Shown here: in pieces, positions 46,943 through 56,433 of the stretch
Layout: every line of letters starts with the position of its first letter
How positions within the stretch are numbered: the first letter of the stretch is position 1
From: Akkermansia sp. N21116
GTDB taxonomy: Bacteria; Verrucomicrobiota; Verrucomicrobiia; Verrucomicrobiales; Akkermansiaceae
Direction: 5' to 3'
Length of the DNA stretch: 64,000 nucleotides
NCBI RefSeq assembly: GCF_029854705.2
Contig: NZ_CP139035.1
Coordinates: forward strand, 868,001 to 932,000
Position numbers and translations under genes: made by a program
Notes under the pieces: generated by a model
Told to the model about the DNA's origin: nothing
What the model saw: the letters and a program-made list of their open reading frames with translations, nothing else
The model's database searches: none

Positions 46943-49900
46943 TCATTCCTCAATGAGGATACGGAAGCCGACGTTGAAGACTTTCTGGTATCCTCTGTAT
47001 GGGAGCCGGAAACTGGAGGTTGCTTTAAATGGACGGTCATACCAGGAACCGCCGCGCACGACGCGCATGGCGGTCTCGTCTGCTGTATCGTTACGTCCGT
47101 CGTTATGGTTGTATGGATAGGGTTTGTACTGGGAGCGTGTCCATTCCCAGACATTGCCGTGCATATCGTAGATATCCCATGAATTGGGACGGTAACGGCC
47201 TGTATCTTCCGAGACAAATCCTCCGTCGTCAATGGTTGTATCGCGCGGAATCCAGTCATCGTAGCGATTCGGATTGTCCAGAATCCGGGTGCTTTCGTAG
47301 AATTTGTGTGCTGTACAGGCTGCGAATTCCTGAAGGCGTTTATCTCCGAGATTAGCATATTTACCGAAGTCTGCCCCCAGATCTCCGAAGGAATAAGCCA
47401 TTCCACTCCCGGCACGGCATGCCCATTCCCACTGAGCTTCCGTGGGCAGAGAAACTTTCAAACCAGTTTTTTCCGACAACCATTTGCAAAATGCGGAGGC
47501 TTCCTGCCAAGAGACACGAACGACCGGTTGCTTCGGTTTGTTCAGGGGATATCCCAGTCTGCCGAACTGGTAACCGTGACGGTGTTCCGTACGGCTGTCG
47601 TGATCTCTGCAGAAGGCGGCGAATTGTTCATTGGTGACTTCGAATTGGCCGATCCAAAACGGTTTGTGAATGGTTTGGACACTCATGGGCATTTCATCCG
47701 GCTGCCGAGAGCTACCCATGACGAAGCTCCCCCCCGGAACTTTGACAAGGTGCATTTCGATTCCGTCGGCAATATCGATGCTTTTCCTGATGTGTCCCAA
47801 GGCGATTTGGTGTTGGGCATTGTACCCGGAACCTGTTTTGTAGTAGGGCCAGCCTGGAAGGGAGGGAACGGTTGTATCTGGGAGGGCTTGCGGTTTTGGA
47901 AGTTCCGGGGTGATGTTCACCGGGCGTTCCGGGAGCCATTCCAGATCCGGAAGCCTAACTTGGAAAAGCGGGGCATATCGCGCTTTCAAGTTACACGCCT
48001 GCTTGGCCCTGTCGAAGCAAGGGATATCGGACCTCCTTCCATGGAAGGGAGCGTTCAAGTCGATCCAGCATGCCAGTTTGCGGCGTTCTTCATCGTTCAA
48101 TTGAACGTTATGGTGGTTTTTGTCGAGAATTTGGAAGAGCTCCGTTTGGCTGGCATGGACATCCATGGGGGTGAGCATGTGCATGTCGCTTTCAATTCCC
48201 GGACGACGGACATACCGTTGGAGCTGGTAGTAGGATTCCGTAAATTTGCCGGAATAAGCGTGGTCTCCTCTTCCGGAAATACCGGAACTCCAGTCCGTTA
48301 ACATTTTATCTCCTTTGAAATAAGGGAGTTGGGGACGCTCTGCGTTATGGCAGGAGATACATTTTTTATCCAAAATAGGTTGGATTTCATGTATGAAGCT
48401 GAACCCCCGTTCCTTGCCGTAAAACGGTTGGATGGGCTGAGGTGCCTTGAATGCAGAAATAGTCTGTCTGGCTTTGACGACGGCGTCGCGTTCTTCATGG
48501 CAGCCGATGCAGGAGACATTCTCGCCTGGCATGGCAGTGAACCAGCTTCTCATGATCTGAAGGGCTCTGCCGTTTTCATCCAGGGGCTGGACGAATATAG
48601 GTTCATTGGCAGGCACGGTGAACATGGCCGAACCATCCGGTTCGACATCGACTTCTCCCAGGATACGTTTGATATCCCACGGACCATCCAGCCCAATGGT
48701 ACCTAGCAGGCCTCCCTGGCTCCAAGGAGAAAAACTGTAGGAGCCGATTCTGAGTTTTTTGACTGTTCCTCTCGGGATTCCTTTTAATCCATTGCCAAAG
48801 TAAACATCCTGCAGGAAGACTGAAGCTGTTTGGGACTCTGGGTTGACACGCGATGGGATAATAGGGGGAGCTGGGCGGCGTTCAATGACGACGGGTTCCA
48901 GAATGGCGGTATCTTCCTGTTGGGCAATAAGAGTCATATTGTTGAATACATCCACGAGATAGATACCCCACAACGCATGAGGAGAACGTTTCATGGATAC
49001 AAGGAAATACTTGTCGCTGAGCGGATAAGGATGTAAGAATTGAGGCCATTTACCGTCGGGGAATCTATCTCGTACTTCGGGTTTGACCTTTTTACCACGG
49101 AAGGGGATTTCCGCCATGACGCCTTCGGCTTCATGGCGGCTGACCGATGGATCCAAGACGATCATTTGTCCTCCCCGTGAGACGCTATGATGCCCTCCCG
49201 CGATACCGACTAATTTACCCGATTTCCCAGGTATGGGCCGGGCTCCAAACAAGGCCGTAGGAAAGTAAGAGTTAGAACCGTAGAAGGCGAGCTGGCTTGT
49301 CCCATCAGGGTTCATCGTGAATAGTATGCGGCTATTCGAGTGGGGAAGATCCGCATATTCCCACCGTTGGTAGAGAATCATCCCGTTGTCCATGACGACG
49401 GGGTTCCAGTTGCTGTCTTGGTCAAATGTGAGTTGCCTGGACTTTTTCGTTTCTGGATTGTAGGAGAACAGTCCGCACATTTTGTTCATTCCATTGGTAC
49501 AGGGAAGGCCCAGAAAGGTGGCCGTGGAACAGAAAATATAAGAACCATCGGGCGAGTAACAACCATCGAAACTATCAAAGTCCTTGTATTCGGGAGGCGT
49601 GAGCTGAGTGACTGTCTCGTCATTGAAATTCAACTCGAAGAGGTGCCATCTGTTTTCCGTCCCAATGGATGAAAACATGACTTTCTCGCCGGACCAGTGC
49701 GGCTCCGGATCCGAGATGATCATGCCTGGAGCGGGCTTGTAGGCATTTTGTTCTCGTATTTCCCTGTTGCCGATTTCAAAGAACACGAATTCGTTGTCCC
49801 AACCCTTGGCAGGATTACCGATTTCGGAGTTGTTTTGGAAGTTGGAGGGTGCTAGACCAAGACCGCCTCCGGTACGTTGGCGGGCACTTCCCGGAAAGTG

Positions 49901-50278
49901 GCGCTTGATAGCGAGGACTTTTTTCCCTCGAATCAGCGGATTGGACAACAAGGCGTTGTCGACCGACTTCAACAACTCGGCGGCACGGGCTATAGCACCA
50001 TCATTGTTATCGGGGGGTGACATGTCCTGGAGCTGAGTGCGCAGTTGCTCCAATTCTTTCATTTGCGCCGCTAGTTCGGGCGGTAGGGTGTAGGTATCCG
50101 GATGGGGGCTTTGATCCTTCAGGGCGAGGAGGCAGGCCTGTGAATCAAAGTCGTTCAACCGTTGCAGGATATCATCTTTCACAAGGACTGCTTCGGTTGA
50201 ATGAATGGATCCGAAAACGAACAGAATGCATAATTTTTGGAAAATGCGGTTATGTCGAAGAAGTAAATGTGAAGACAT
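46943..50278 (-). CDS. Secreted propeller / cytochrome c-like / formylglycine-generating-enzyme-like fusion (1111 aa)
   Basis: Exported multidomain protein with a signal peptide (FQKLCILFVFGSIHSTEA). Order: a helical stretch (~60-110), a PD40/WD40-type propeller (about 195-420, e.g. EPHWSGEKVMFSS, YSPDGSYIFCST), a region like the middle domain of hydrazine-synthase alpha (HzsA) with two heme-type CxxCH motifs (CIGCH near 588, CISCH near 642), and a C-terminal FGE/SUMF1 domain (about 840-1111) with VPGGSFVMGSS, VSWQEASAFCKWLSE, LPTEAQWEWACRAG, MHGNVWEWT and VVRGGSW. Such HzsA-FGE fusions occur in Verrucomicrobia, Planctomycetes and Bacteroidetes. True FGE activity is doubtful: no sulfatase is adjacent and the catalytic Cys pair is not obvious. 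Starts 29 nt after the GH95 stop, so cotranscribed with it. Confidence 0.78.
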   Translation of the reverse strand: MSSHLLLRHNRIFQKLCILFVFGSIHSTEAVLVKDDILQRLNDFDSQACLLALKDQSPHPDTYTLPPELAAQMKELEQLRTQLQDMSPPDNNDGAIARAAELLKSVDNALLSNPLIRGKKVLAIKRHFPGSARQRTGGGLGLAPSNFQNNSEIGNPAKGWDNEFVFFEIGNREIREQNAYKPAPGMIISDPEPHWSGEKVMFSSIGTENRWHLFELNFNDETVTQLTPPEYKDFDSFDGCYSPDGSYIFCSTATFLGLPCTNGMNKMCGLFSYNPETKKSRQLTFDQDSNWNPVVMDNGMILYQRWEYADLPHSNSRILFTMNPDGTSQLAFYGSNSYFPTALFGARPIPGKSGKLVGIAGGHHSVSRGGQMIVLDPSVSRHEAEGVMAEIPFRGKKVKPEVRDRFPDGKWPQFLHPYPLSDKYFLVSMKRSPHALWGIYLVDVFNNMTLIAQQEDTAILEPVVIERRPAPPIIPSRVNPESQTASVFLQDVYFGNGLKGIPRGTVKKLRIGSYSFSPWSQGGLLGTIGLDGPWDIKRILGEVDVEPDGSAMFTVPANEPIFVQPLDENGRALQIMRSWFTAMPGENVSCIGCHEERDAVVKARQTISAFKAPQPIQPFYGKERGFSFIHEIQPILDKKCISCHNAERPQLPYFKGDKMLTDWSSGISGRGDHAYSGKFTESYYQLQRYVRRPGIESDMHMLTPMDVHASQTELFQILDKNHHNVQLNDEERRKLACWIDLNAPFHGRRSDIPCFDRAKQACNLKARYAPLFQVRLPDLEWLPERPVNITPELPKPQALPDTTVPSLPGWPYYKTGSGYNAQHQIALGHIRKSIDIADGIEMHLVKVPGGSFVMGSSRQPDEMPMSVQTIHKPFWIGQFEVTNEQFAAFCRDHDSRTEHRHGYQFGRLGYPLNKPKQPVVRVSWQEASAFCKWLSEKTGLKVSLPTEAQWEWACRAGSGMAYSFGDLGADFGKYANLGDKRLQEFAACTAHKFYESTRILDNPNRYDDWIPRDTTIDDGGFVSEDTGRYRPNSWDIYDMHGNVWEWTRSQYKPYPYNHNDGRNDTADETAMRVVRGGSWYDRPFKATSSFRLPYRGYQKVFNVGFRILIEE

Positions 50279-50307
50279 GATGTATAGGAATGGAATAGGA
50301 TGTGTTC

Positions 50308-52617
50308 TTATTTGACTGCGCGGCCGGCGGTTGGGGGGGCGGAGAGCGAGATCGTTTCTCCCGGCCGGGTATTCATGATGAGGATGCCGTTTTCTTCCCG
50401 GAAGGGTTTGCCGTGTGTATCGGGCGTTTTCCCGGGGAAGGGATTTTCCAGACGGAGTTTTCCGCCCTGCTCGGAGTAGATGGAAACATGACCCACCTCT
50501 CCCTGGCGGCGCTCGGCGGAGACGAGGAAGGCTCCGTTGGCGCGCAGGGTGCCGAAGCGGACATCTTTCCAGTCAGCGGGGATGGCGGGAAAGACGCGTA
50601 CGGTACCGGAGTGGCTCTGGAGCAGCATTTCCTGAACGCCCGCGGCAAAAGCGAAGTTGCCTTCCAACGTGAAAGGACGGTACGTGAAGCCGGATTTGCC
50701 GCTGCCCGTCTGGTCGCCGTTGGCATGGAAGGTATTCCGCAGGCAGAAGCATTGTGCAAAATCGCGGAGGGCGCGTGCGGCTCCTTCTCCGTCGCGTGCG
50801 CGGGCCTTCATATTGCCGAGCCAGCTGTAGGAGTAGCCGCACCAGGCACCCGGACCATATTGGTCGAGTCCGGCAATCGTGCTGCGGATGATTTGCCGGT
50901 CCTGCTCTCCCCGGTCCCAATCCAGCAAGCCCAGAGGGTGGATGGCCATGGCGTGCGAAAAATGGCGGTGAGAACCACGGTAGGGTTCTCCGGGGGCGAA
51001 AGCGAGAGCCTGCCCGTCGTCGACGGCAAACGAGGGCAGCTGCCCTTCCAGTTTTTTCCAGTGTGCCGCATCGTTGTTCAACCCCAGTTCTGTCGCGAGT
51101 TCGGCGCTGGCTTTGAAGGCAAACCGCATCAGGGCAAGGTCGTAGTTCGTCGTGTCGCGGAACCAGGCATTGATGCTGTTGTCATGGATTTCCGGGCTGG
51201 AGCTCAGAGGGAGCTTGCGTACGCCGTTCTCGACCGTGGAAAATTGTTCGAGGAATGTCGCCACGTCTTTCAGATAAGGGTAGGCGCGCTCCTTCAGAAA
51301 CTTCTTGTCGCGCGAATACTGCCAGTGCTTGTAGAAATGCTGGGCGAGCCACGCCGAAACCGTAGGGGAACAGGAATACTGGACCCACCCTCCCATGGGG
51401 ACGCCGGTCAGCGTACAGACGCCCGGCGCGTTCAGACCGTCCTTTTCGAAATAGCGTTTCGTGTATTGCCTGTGCGTTTGCCTCTGGTTCCAGAGCGTAT
51501 TCAGGTAGCCGAGCCCTTCGTCCAGATAGTTGCCCGTATAGCAAGGCCAATAGCTGAGCTGGGTATTGAGGTCGTGGTGGTAGTCTCCCTTCCACGGGGG
51601 GAGCTTGCCGTTGTCGGCAGTCCAGACGGCCTGGAGGGAGATCGGGTAGGAGTTGCTGCGGGTTGTCGATCCGAGCTTGTAGATTTCGTTGTAGTACTGT
51701 TTTTCCAGAACGGGATCGGGAAGGGAAACCGAAGATTTTTTCCAGAACGTGTTCCACCAGTCCTGGTGGGTGGCGTACAGCTGACTGCCGGGTTCCGCCA
51801 TGGCCTGGCGGCAGAGATTCGAGGCCTGGTCCTTGCTCAAGGACGAGGTGACGGCCCAGACTCCCGTCAGGCGTTTGCCCTCGCGCTTCCACCGGATGGA
51901 AACGTCATAGGAAAAGTCCCCCCAACCCTGCTGGTGGTAGTCCGCGGTGTTGCCCGTGACGGCAACCCGGCCCTGCTTGTATCCGAGGCGGTCGAGGTCG
52001 GCCCCGGCGTGGGAATTGTCATGGGAGGCGGATTCTCCCTTGCGGTAGGCGGGGGGGACGAGTCGCGGAACAAAATCCTCCGGGACGTTGTCGAACGCGA
52101 ACCAGCCCACCGGGCGCGTGGCGTGGACGAAGCTTTGCATGGAAGTTCCGTTTTCCCAGGTCACTTCACAAACGGCGTCTTTCAGATAAAGGTGCGATTG
52201 TTTGACCTTGCCCAGCGAGGAGATGTCGAATTCGAGGGCGGCCCCGGGGATTTTCGAGGGGCCGGGAAGAGCATTGTAGGGAGCGTCCAATTTCTGTTGG
52301 ACAATGCCGTAGTCATTGTTCAGGACATGTTCCCTGACCCAGGAAAACCGGAAGATATCGCTCTCGACGAACTCCGTGGGCCTCAGATCCCAAAGATCGG
52401 TACGGTCCAGTGCGAAACGCAGGGAATTGCCTTTCTGCCAGATGATGGCCCCGACCGTGGCATTGCCAAGCGGCATGCCCTCATCCCAGGAAGAGGCCAG
52501 ATCCGGAAATTGAAGGTCGTGGACGGATTCCGTGGTAGGGAGCATTTCTCCGGCAGACAGAGGAATCATGCTTCCGGCGAACAGGCCCAGGACGGCGAGA
52601 GATGGGGGAATCTTCAT
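50308..52617 (-). CDS. Secreted GH95 alpha-L-fucosidase
   Basis: 769-aa exported glycosidase. Signal peptide MKIPPSLAVLGLFAGSMIPLSAG. The N-terminal beta-sandwich has the GH95 landmark ASSWDEGMPLGNATVGAI; the (alpha/alpha)6 barrel has the motif LQAVWTADNGKLPPWKGDYH and then LNTQLSYWPCYTGN, matching the family's N-L-Q-G-x-W-N / W-x-x-D-Y-H-x-x-I-N-x-Q-M pattern, and GSHRHFSHAMAIHPL; the C-terminal domain has VRVFPAIPADWKDVRFGTLRA. GH95 inverting enzymes release alpha-1,2-fucose (some alpha-L-galactose); the substitution of Gly by Ala and Asn by Asp in the motif means the substrate should not be assumed. The ATG at 52617 gives the signal; the frame is open to 52716. First gene of the operon with 46943-50278. 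Confidence 0.87.
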   Translation of the reverse strand: MKIPPSLAVLGLFAGSMIPLSAGEMLPTTESVHDLQFPDLASSWDEGMPLGNATVGAIIWQKGNSLRFALDRTDLWDLRPTEFVESDIFRFSWVREHVLNNDYGIVQQKLDAPYNALPGPSKIPGAALEFDISSLGKVKQSHLYLKDAVCEVTWENGTSMQSFVHATRPVGWFAFDNVPEDFVPRLVPPAYRKGESASHDNSHAGADLDRLGYKQGRVAVTGNTADYHQQGWGDFSYDVSIRWKREGKRLTGVWAVTSSLSKDQASNLCRQAMAEPGSQLYATHQDWWNTFWKKSSVSLPDPVLEKQYYNEIYKLGSTTRSNSYPISLQAVWTADNGKLPPWKGDYHHDLNTQLSYWPCYTGNYLDEGLGYLNTLWNQRQTHRQYTKRYFEKDGLNAPGVCTLTGVPMGGWVQYSCSPTVSAWLAQHFYKHWQYSRDKKFLKERAYPYLKDVATFLEQFSTVENGVRKLPLSSSPEIHDNSINAWFRDTTNYDLALMRFAFKASAELATELGLNNDAAHWKKLEGQLPSFAVDDGQALAFAPGEPYRGSHRHFSHAMAIHPLGLLDWDRGEQDRQIIRSTIAGLDQYGPGAWCGYSYSWLGNMKARARDGEGAARALRDFAQCFCLRNTFHANGDQTGSGKSGFTYRPFTLEGNFAFAAGVQEMLLQSHSGTVRVFPAIPADWKDVRFGTLRANGAFLVSAERRQGEVGHVSIYSEQGGKLRLENPFPGKTPDTHGKPFREENGILIMNTRPGETISLSAPPTAGRAVK

Positions 52618-52779
52618 AGAAGGGATATACGTCGGCCGAGCGGCCGGTATTTCAGACGGCTTTTCATCCCCTCCCGGTTTCATGGACGCGGGAGAATATG
52701 CGTCATCGATTGACAATCAATCCGGGGAGATCAAAAGAAGGGGTGGGGGAATCCGGAGGACGCGCATTTTTTATCGCGT

Positions 52780-52790
52780 TTTTAACGTAT
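52780..52790. promoter_or_regulatory. Candidate LacI-family operator before GH95
   Basis: TTTTAACGTAT, 163 nt upstream of the GH95 start on the divergent side. One base different from 53095-53105. Confidence 0.3.
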
Positions 52791-53094
52791 TTTCTCTCTG
52801 CCTCAAGCTGATGCGGGCACTCGTTTGGAGCGGATATCCGGACAATCCGGGAGGCAGCCGTCCGGGGAAGCGATCGTATGACGTAGCGTCAGGCGTACGG
52901 TAGACGGACCGGGAGTCGGGTGGATCGGATCGCTCCGGAGGGAGGTGAATCGTTTCCAATTGATATTGAGTTATTTTTGCGTTTCTATGGCATTTACGCA
53001 GAATGACTGCCCGGTATGTATCTAACGATATGTAACGTTTTTCTTACTGAAATTGTTGAAGATAGAGTATTTTCTTGATTCTAGATAATTTTTC

Positions 53095-53105
53095 TTTTAA
53101 CGTAA
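53095..53105. promoter_or_regulatory. Candidate LacI-family operator before its own gene
   Basis: TTTTAACGTAA, 31 nt before the ATG of the regulator. It is identical (reverse complement) to the site before the glycosidase at 38129 and 10 of 11 bases identical to 52780-52790. Confidence 0.35.
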
Positions 53106-53136
53106 ACCCACAACTTTTCCCCAAGGGAATGATTTC

Positions 53137-54159
53137 ATGAGGCGCAATAAGATTACTCTTCGCGATGTAGCAAAAGCTGCAAATGTTTCACAGATGACCG
53201 TGTCCAGAGCCATTCGAGGGTTGCCTGGAGTCAGTGAGCAATTGCAGCGTGACATTACCAATCTGGCTTTATCCATGGGCTACGTTCCCAACCGGAGCAC
53301 CCAGGAGACGGGTCACAAAGAGCCGACCATGACGGTGGGTGTGATCCTTCCTTATTTGGGCAATACCATCTTTGCCGAAATTCTGGAAAACATTGAGACC
53401 GTCCTCTCTTCCTACGGGTACCGCATCTTCCTGTGTTGCTCCTACAATAATCTCATCAAGGAATTCCACGATATCTCCGCCTTGCTCGAAAGGCAGGTGG
53501 ACGGCATCATCTGGTCCCCCCTGCATTTGAGGGACAGCCTTCCGGCGGCAAAAGCCATCAGGAAGCACCATTGTCCCCTGGTGTTTGTCGACAGGAAAAT
53601 CCCCAATTGGAAAGCCGATGTCGTCATGGTGGATGACTTCGGCAGCGCCTTGAAGTTGACGCAGCACTTCCTCGACCAGGGACACAGGAAAATCGCCTAT
53701 GTCGGATCCGCCCTGGATTCCTACGCCGAGAGGGAGAGGCGAAACGGCTTCCTGACTGGAATGAAGGAAGGCGGCTTGCCTGTCCGTGATGAATGGGTGA
53801 TGAGGGGAGGATCCGATATCGCGGCCGGGAAAAGGGCCGCCGACCAGATCCTTGCCTGCGAGGAAAGGCCGGAGGCGGTCCTTTGCTTCAATGATTCCCT
53901 CTCGATCGGTGTTGAAATGGGACTGCTCGGACACGGGATCGAAATCCCGGGGCAAATAGCTTTGGCCGGGTTCTCCGGTACCTTGGAAATGGAAATTGCG
54001 AGAGTTCCCATTACCGGCGTCTTCCAGGATGCCGTTGCTCTCGGCAAAACCGCGGCTGAATTCCTGCTCAAACGCATGATCAATCCCAAAGTCCAGTTCG
54101 TTCCCGAAGAACGGGTGTTGACAACCCGTCTCATTTCCAGGGAATCGTCCCAGTGCTGA
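53137..54159 (+). CDS. LacI-family transcriptional regulator
   Basis: 340-aa DNA-binding regulator. The N-terminal HTH is LRDVAKAANVSQMTVSRAIRG (residues 7-27, split here by the usual hinge) followed by the hinge helix region YVPNRSTQE; the periplasmic-binding-protein-like effector domain starts at about residue 62 (TVGVILPYLGNTIF) and includes GIIWSPLHL, FVDRKIP and IALAGFSG. The effector is likely a sugar. GGGA lies 8 nt before the ATG, one of the few recognisable ribosome sites here. Divergent from GH95, so it most likely controls that operon. Confidence 0.9.
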   Translation: MRRNKITLRDVAKAANVSQMTVSRAIRGLPGVSEQLQRDITNLALSMGYVPNRSTQETGHKEPTMTVGVILPYLGNTIFAEILENIETVLSSYGYRIFLCCSYNNLIKEFHDISALLERQVDGIIWSPLHLRDSLPAAKAIRKHHCPLVFVDRKIPNWKADVVMVDDFGSALKLTQHFLDQGHRKIAYVGSALDSYAERERRNGFLTGMKEGGLPVRDEWVMRGGSDIAAGKRAADQILACEERPEAVLCFNDSLSIGVEMGLLGHGIEIPGQIALAGFSGTLEMEIARVPITGVFQDAVALGKTAAEFLLKRMINPKVQFVPEERVLTTRLISRESSQC

Positions 54160-54184
54160 CCCGCTCCATTCCTTCTATTCCCCT

Positions 54185-55129
54185 TCACACTTCCTGCAAG
54201 CTTTTGATATCGGTACGGGGAGGTTTCCCGAACATGCGCTTGTATTCCCGGTTGAATTGGGTCGGGCTCTCATAGCCTACCTGGAAAGCGGCGTTTCCCG
54301 CGTCCAGGTTTTCCTGGAGCATCAGCCGTCTGGCTTCGTTAAGCCTGATGCGCTTCTGGAACTGGAGCGGACTGATGGCCGTCAGTGCGCGAAAGTGCTG
54401 GTGGAATCCCGAGGGGCTCATACCCGCGTGTTTTGCCAGCTCCTTGATATGGAGAGGCTGGTCGAAATGTTCCTTCATCCAGTCGATGGCGCGCGCGATC
54501 TGGCCGCTGCGGCTTTCCGCCACGACAATTTGCCTCAACCTGGCTCCCTGTTCTTCATCCATCAGCAGCCGGTAATAGATTTCCCGCTGAATCAAATTCC
54601 GGAAGATGGGAATTTCTTCGGGCGTCTCCAGAAGGCCCACAAGCCGTTCTACCGCATTGAGCAATGACGGGGTCAGCTTGCTGACGCCGATTCCCCGGCC
54701 GGTCGGGCCGGAACGGAGGGAAGGTAGTCTGTCGTGGTGCATGAGTTTGGAGATCTCCTTGACATCGAGTTCCAGCGTCAATCCCAGATAGGGCTTCTCC
54801 GGGCTTGCCTCGGTAACGTAGGAAACCAGGGGAAGTTCCACGGAAGAAACGACGAAACTGCGTTCATCGTAGACATAAGCTTCTTCCCCCAGCAGGATAC
54901 GCTTGACTCCTTGTGCAATGAGGCAAAGATGCGGGGAGAACATATAGCAGCTCGGCTCCGTAGGGGATTCCCTGCGGTGAAGCGCCAGCCCGGGGATGGC
55001 CGTCGTAACTTGATGTTCCCCTCTCGTCCATTTTTCAATCATGGCTGCGAGCCGGAGCGGTTTGCCTGAGGGCCGTTCCTGTTCCGTACCGGACGATGAA
55101 CCGGTTGTCTCCCTTTCCTGTTTCATCAT
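54185..55129 (-). CDS. AraC-family transcriptional regulator (AraC_N type)
   Basis: 314-aa regulator. N-terminal cupin-like AraC_N domain (about 40-200; FSPHLCLIAQGVKRILLGEEAY, then PLVSYVTEASPEKPYLG) and C-terminal double HTH (about 210-310; LHIKELAKHAGMSPSGFHQHF and AAFQVGYESPTQFNREYKRMFG). AraC_N regulators commonly sit divergent from oxidoreductase or hydrolase genes that they control, as here with the alpha/beta hydrolase at 55295. Its 3' end faces the LacI gene with 25 bp between stops. Confidence 0.9.
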   Translation of the reverse strand: MMKQERETTGSSSGTEQERPSGKPLRLAAMIEKWTRGEHQVTTAIPGLALHRRESPTEPSCYMFSPHLCLIAQGVKRILLGEEAYVYDERSFVVSSVELPLVSYVTEASPEKPYLGLTLELDVKEISKLMHHDRLPSLRSGPTGRGIGVSKLTPSLLNAVERLVGLLETPEEIPIFRNLIQREIYYRLLMDEEQGARLRQIVVAESRSGQIARAIDWMKEHFDQPLHIKELAKHAGMSPSGFHQHFRALTAISPLQFQKRIRLNEARRLMLQENLDAGNAAFQVGYESPTQFNREYKRMFGKPPRTDIKSLQEV

Positions 55130-55294
55130 GGACGGATTCTATGCAAAGGACGGAAGAAGGCAAACACGTTTACCTTCGTTTTGGAGGATTGTGCAAGAAT
55201 GCGAAAGGATCGGGCTAACTGTTTCCGGGAATCCCTGATATATTGCCATCATCCGGTTAAAAGAACCGGAATAGCCAAAAACCAAAAAGAAACC

Positions 55295-56359
55295 ATGAAC
55301 ATGAAATCCATCATCGCCCGGGGTTCCCAAACCATCGGTTCGACAGTGCTGGGGGCTCTCGTCCTGTCAAGCGGCATAGCCTGCCCGGCGGACAAGCCGG
55401 AAGACGCGGACAATTTCTACAAGAGTCCCAAAGTCTCCCCGCAGAAAGTGGCGTTCAACAACCAGTATGAAATGAAGGTTGCGGGCAACCTTTTCCTGCC
55501 CGACCGGATGGACGGGAGTGCCAAATACCCCGCGATCATCGTCGGCCACCCCATGGGGGCGGTCAAGGAACAGAGCGCGAATCTGTACGCCGCGAAAATG
55601 GCCGAGCGCGGATTCGTAACGCTGGCGCTTGATCTCCCTTTCTGGGGCGAAAGCGGCGGGAAACCGCGGAATGCCGTATCTCCGGATATGTATGCCGAAG
55701 CATTCAGCGCTGCTGCGGATTTCCTGGGCACCCGCCCGTTTGTCGACCGGAACCGGATCGGCGTCATCGGAATATGCGGAAGCGGAAGCTTCGCCGTCAG
55801 TGCCGCCAAAATTGATCCGAGATTGAGAGCCGTTGCCACGGTCAGCATGTATGATATGGGGGCGGCCAACCGCAACGGCCTCGGAAAATCCCAGACGCTT
55901 GAACAAAGGAAGAAAATCCTTTCCGACGCAGCGGAACAACGCTACGTCGAGTTCACGGGAGGCGAGACGAAGTACACCGGTGGAACCGTGCATGAAATCC
56001 ATGAGAACTCCAGCCCCGTCGAACGCGAATTCTATGATTTCTACCGTACGCCGAGGGGGGCGTTCACGCCGGAAGGCCAGTCGCCCGGGCTGACAACCCA
56101 TCCGACGCTGACCAGCAACGTGAAGTTCATGAATTTCTATCCATTCGAGGATATTGAGACGATTTCTCCGCGTGCCCTGCTTTTCATCGCGGGAGAAGAA
56201 GCGCATTCCAGGGAGTTCAGCGAAGATGCCTACAAGCGTGCCGCCGAACCCAAGGAACTTTACCGGGTTCCCAAGGCAGGGCATGTCGACCTCTATGACC
56301 GGGTGAATCTGATTCCGTTCGACAAATTGACGGAATTCTTCACGGAAAAGCTGAAATAA
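55295..56359 (+). CDS. Exported alpha/beta hydrolase (YcjY / dienelactone-hydrolase-like)
   Basis: 354-aa alpha/beta-hydrolase fold protein. N-terminal hydrophobic stretch (TIGSTVLGALVLSSGIACPA) is a signal peptide, possibly a lipoprotein signal because a Cys follows SSGIA. The core has IIVGHPMGAVKEQ, the nucleophile elbow GVIGICGSGSF (Cys161 or the nearby Ser), and the His of VPKAGHVDLYD. Close resemblance to E. coli YcjY, whose substrate is unknown. I start at the ATG at 55295; an ATG at 55301 is equally possible, while the open frame to 55181 has no signal. Divergent from the AraC regulator, its likely controller. Confidence 0.82.
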   Translation: MNMKSIIARGSQTIGSTVLGALVLSSGIACPADKPEDADNFYKSPKVSPQKVAFNNQYEMKVAGNLFLPDRMDGSAKYPAIIVGHPMGAVKEQSANLYAAKMAERGFVTLALDLPFWGESGGKPRNAVSPDMYAEAFSAAADFLGTRPFVDRNRIGVIGICGSGSFAVSAAKIDPRLRAVATVSMYDMGAANRNGLGKSQTLEQRKKILSDAAEQRYVEFTGGETKYTGGTVHEIHENSSPVEREFYDFYRTPRGAFTPEGQSPGLTTHPTLTSNVKFMNFYPFEDIETISPRALLFIAGEEAHSREFSEDAYKRAAEPKELYRVPKAGHVDLYDRVNLIPFDKLTEFFTEKLK

Positions 56360-56433
56360 TCCTCCTGGGCGGGGATTGATTCCGAACTTCCGAAGTTGAT
56401 ATCCCCTCCCCATTATACGATCGTACAAAATTT

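Larger units (their letters stand above)
52618..53136. promoter_or_regulatory. Divergent control region between GH95 and the LacI regulator
   Basis: 519 bp without a credible gene. The right part is AT-rich. It holds two near-identical 11-mers, TTTTAACGTAT (52780-52790) and TTTTAACGTAA (53095-53105), plus related TAACG words at 53022-53037. These are candidates for binding by the adjacent LacI-family protein, which would then control the GH95 operon and itself. Confidence 0.45.

Noticed and set aside
50302-52713. 803-aa open frame on the plus strand opposite GH95
   Set aside because: Antisense of a well-supported GH95 enzyme; no family character.
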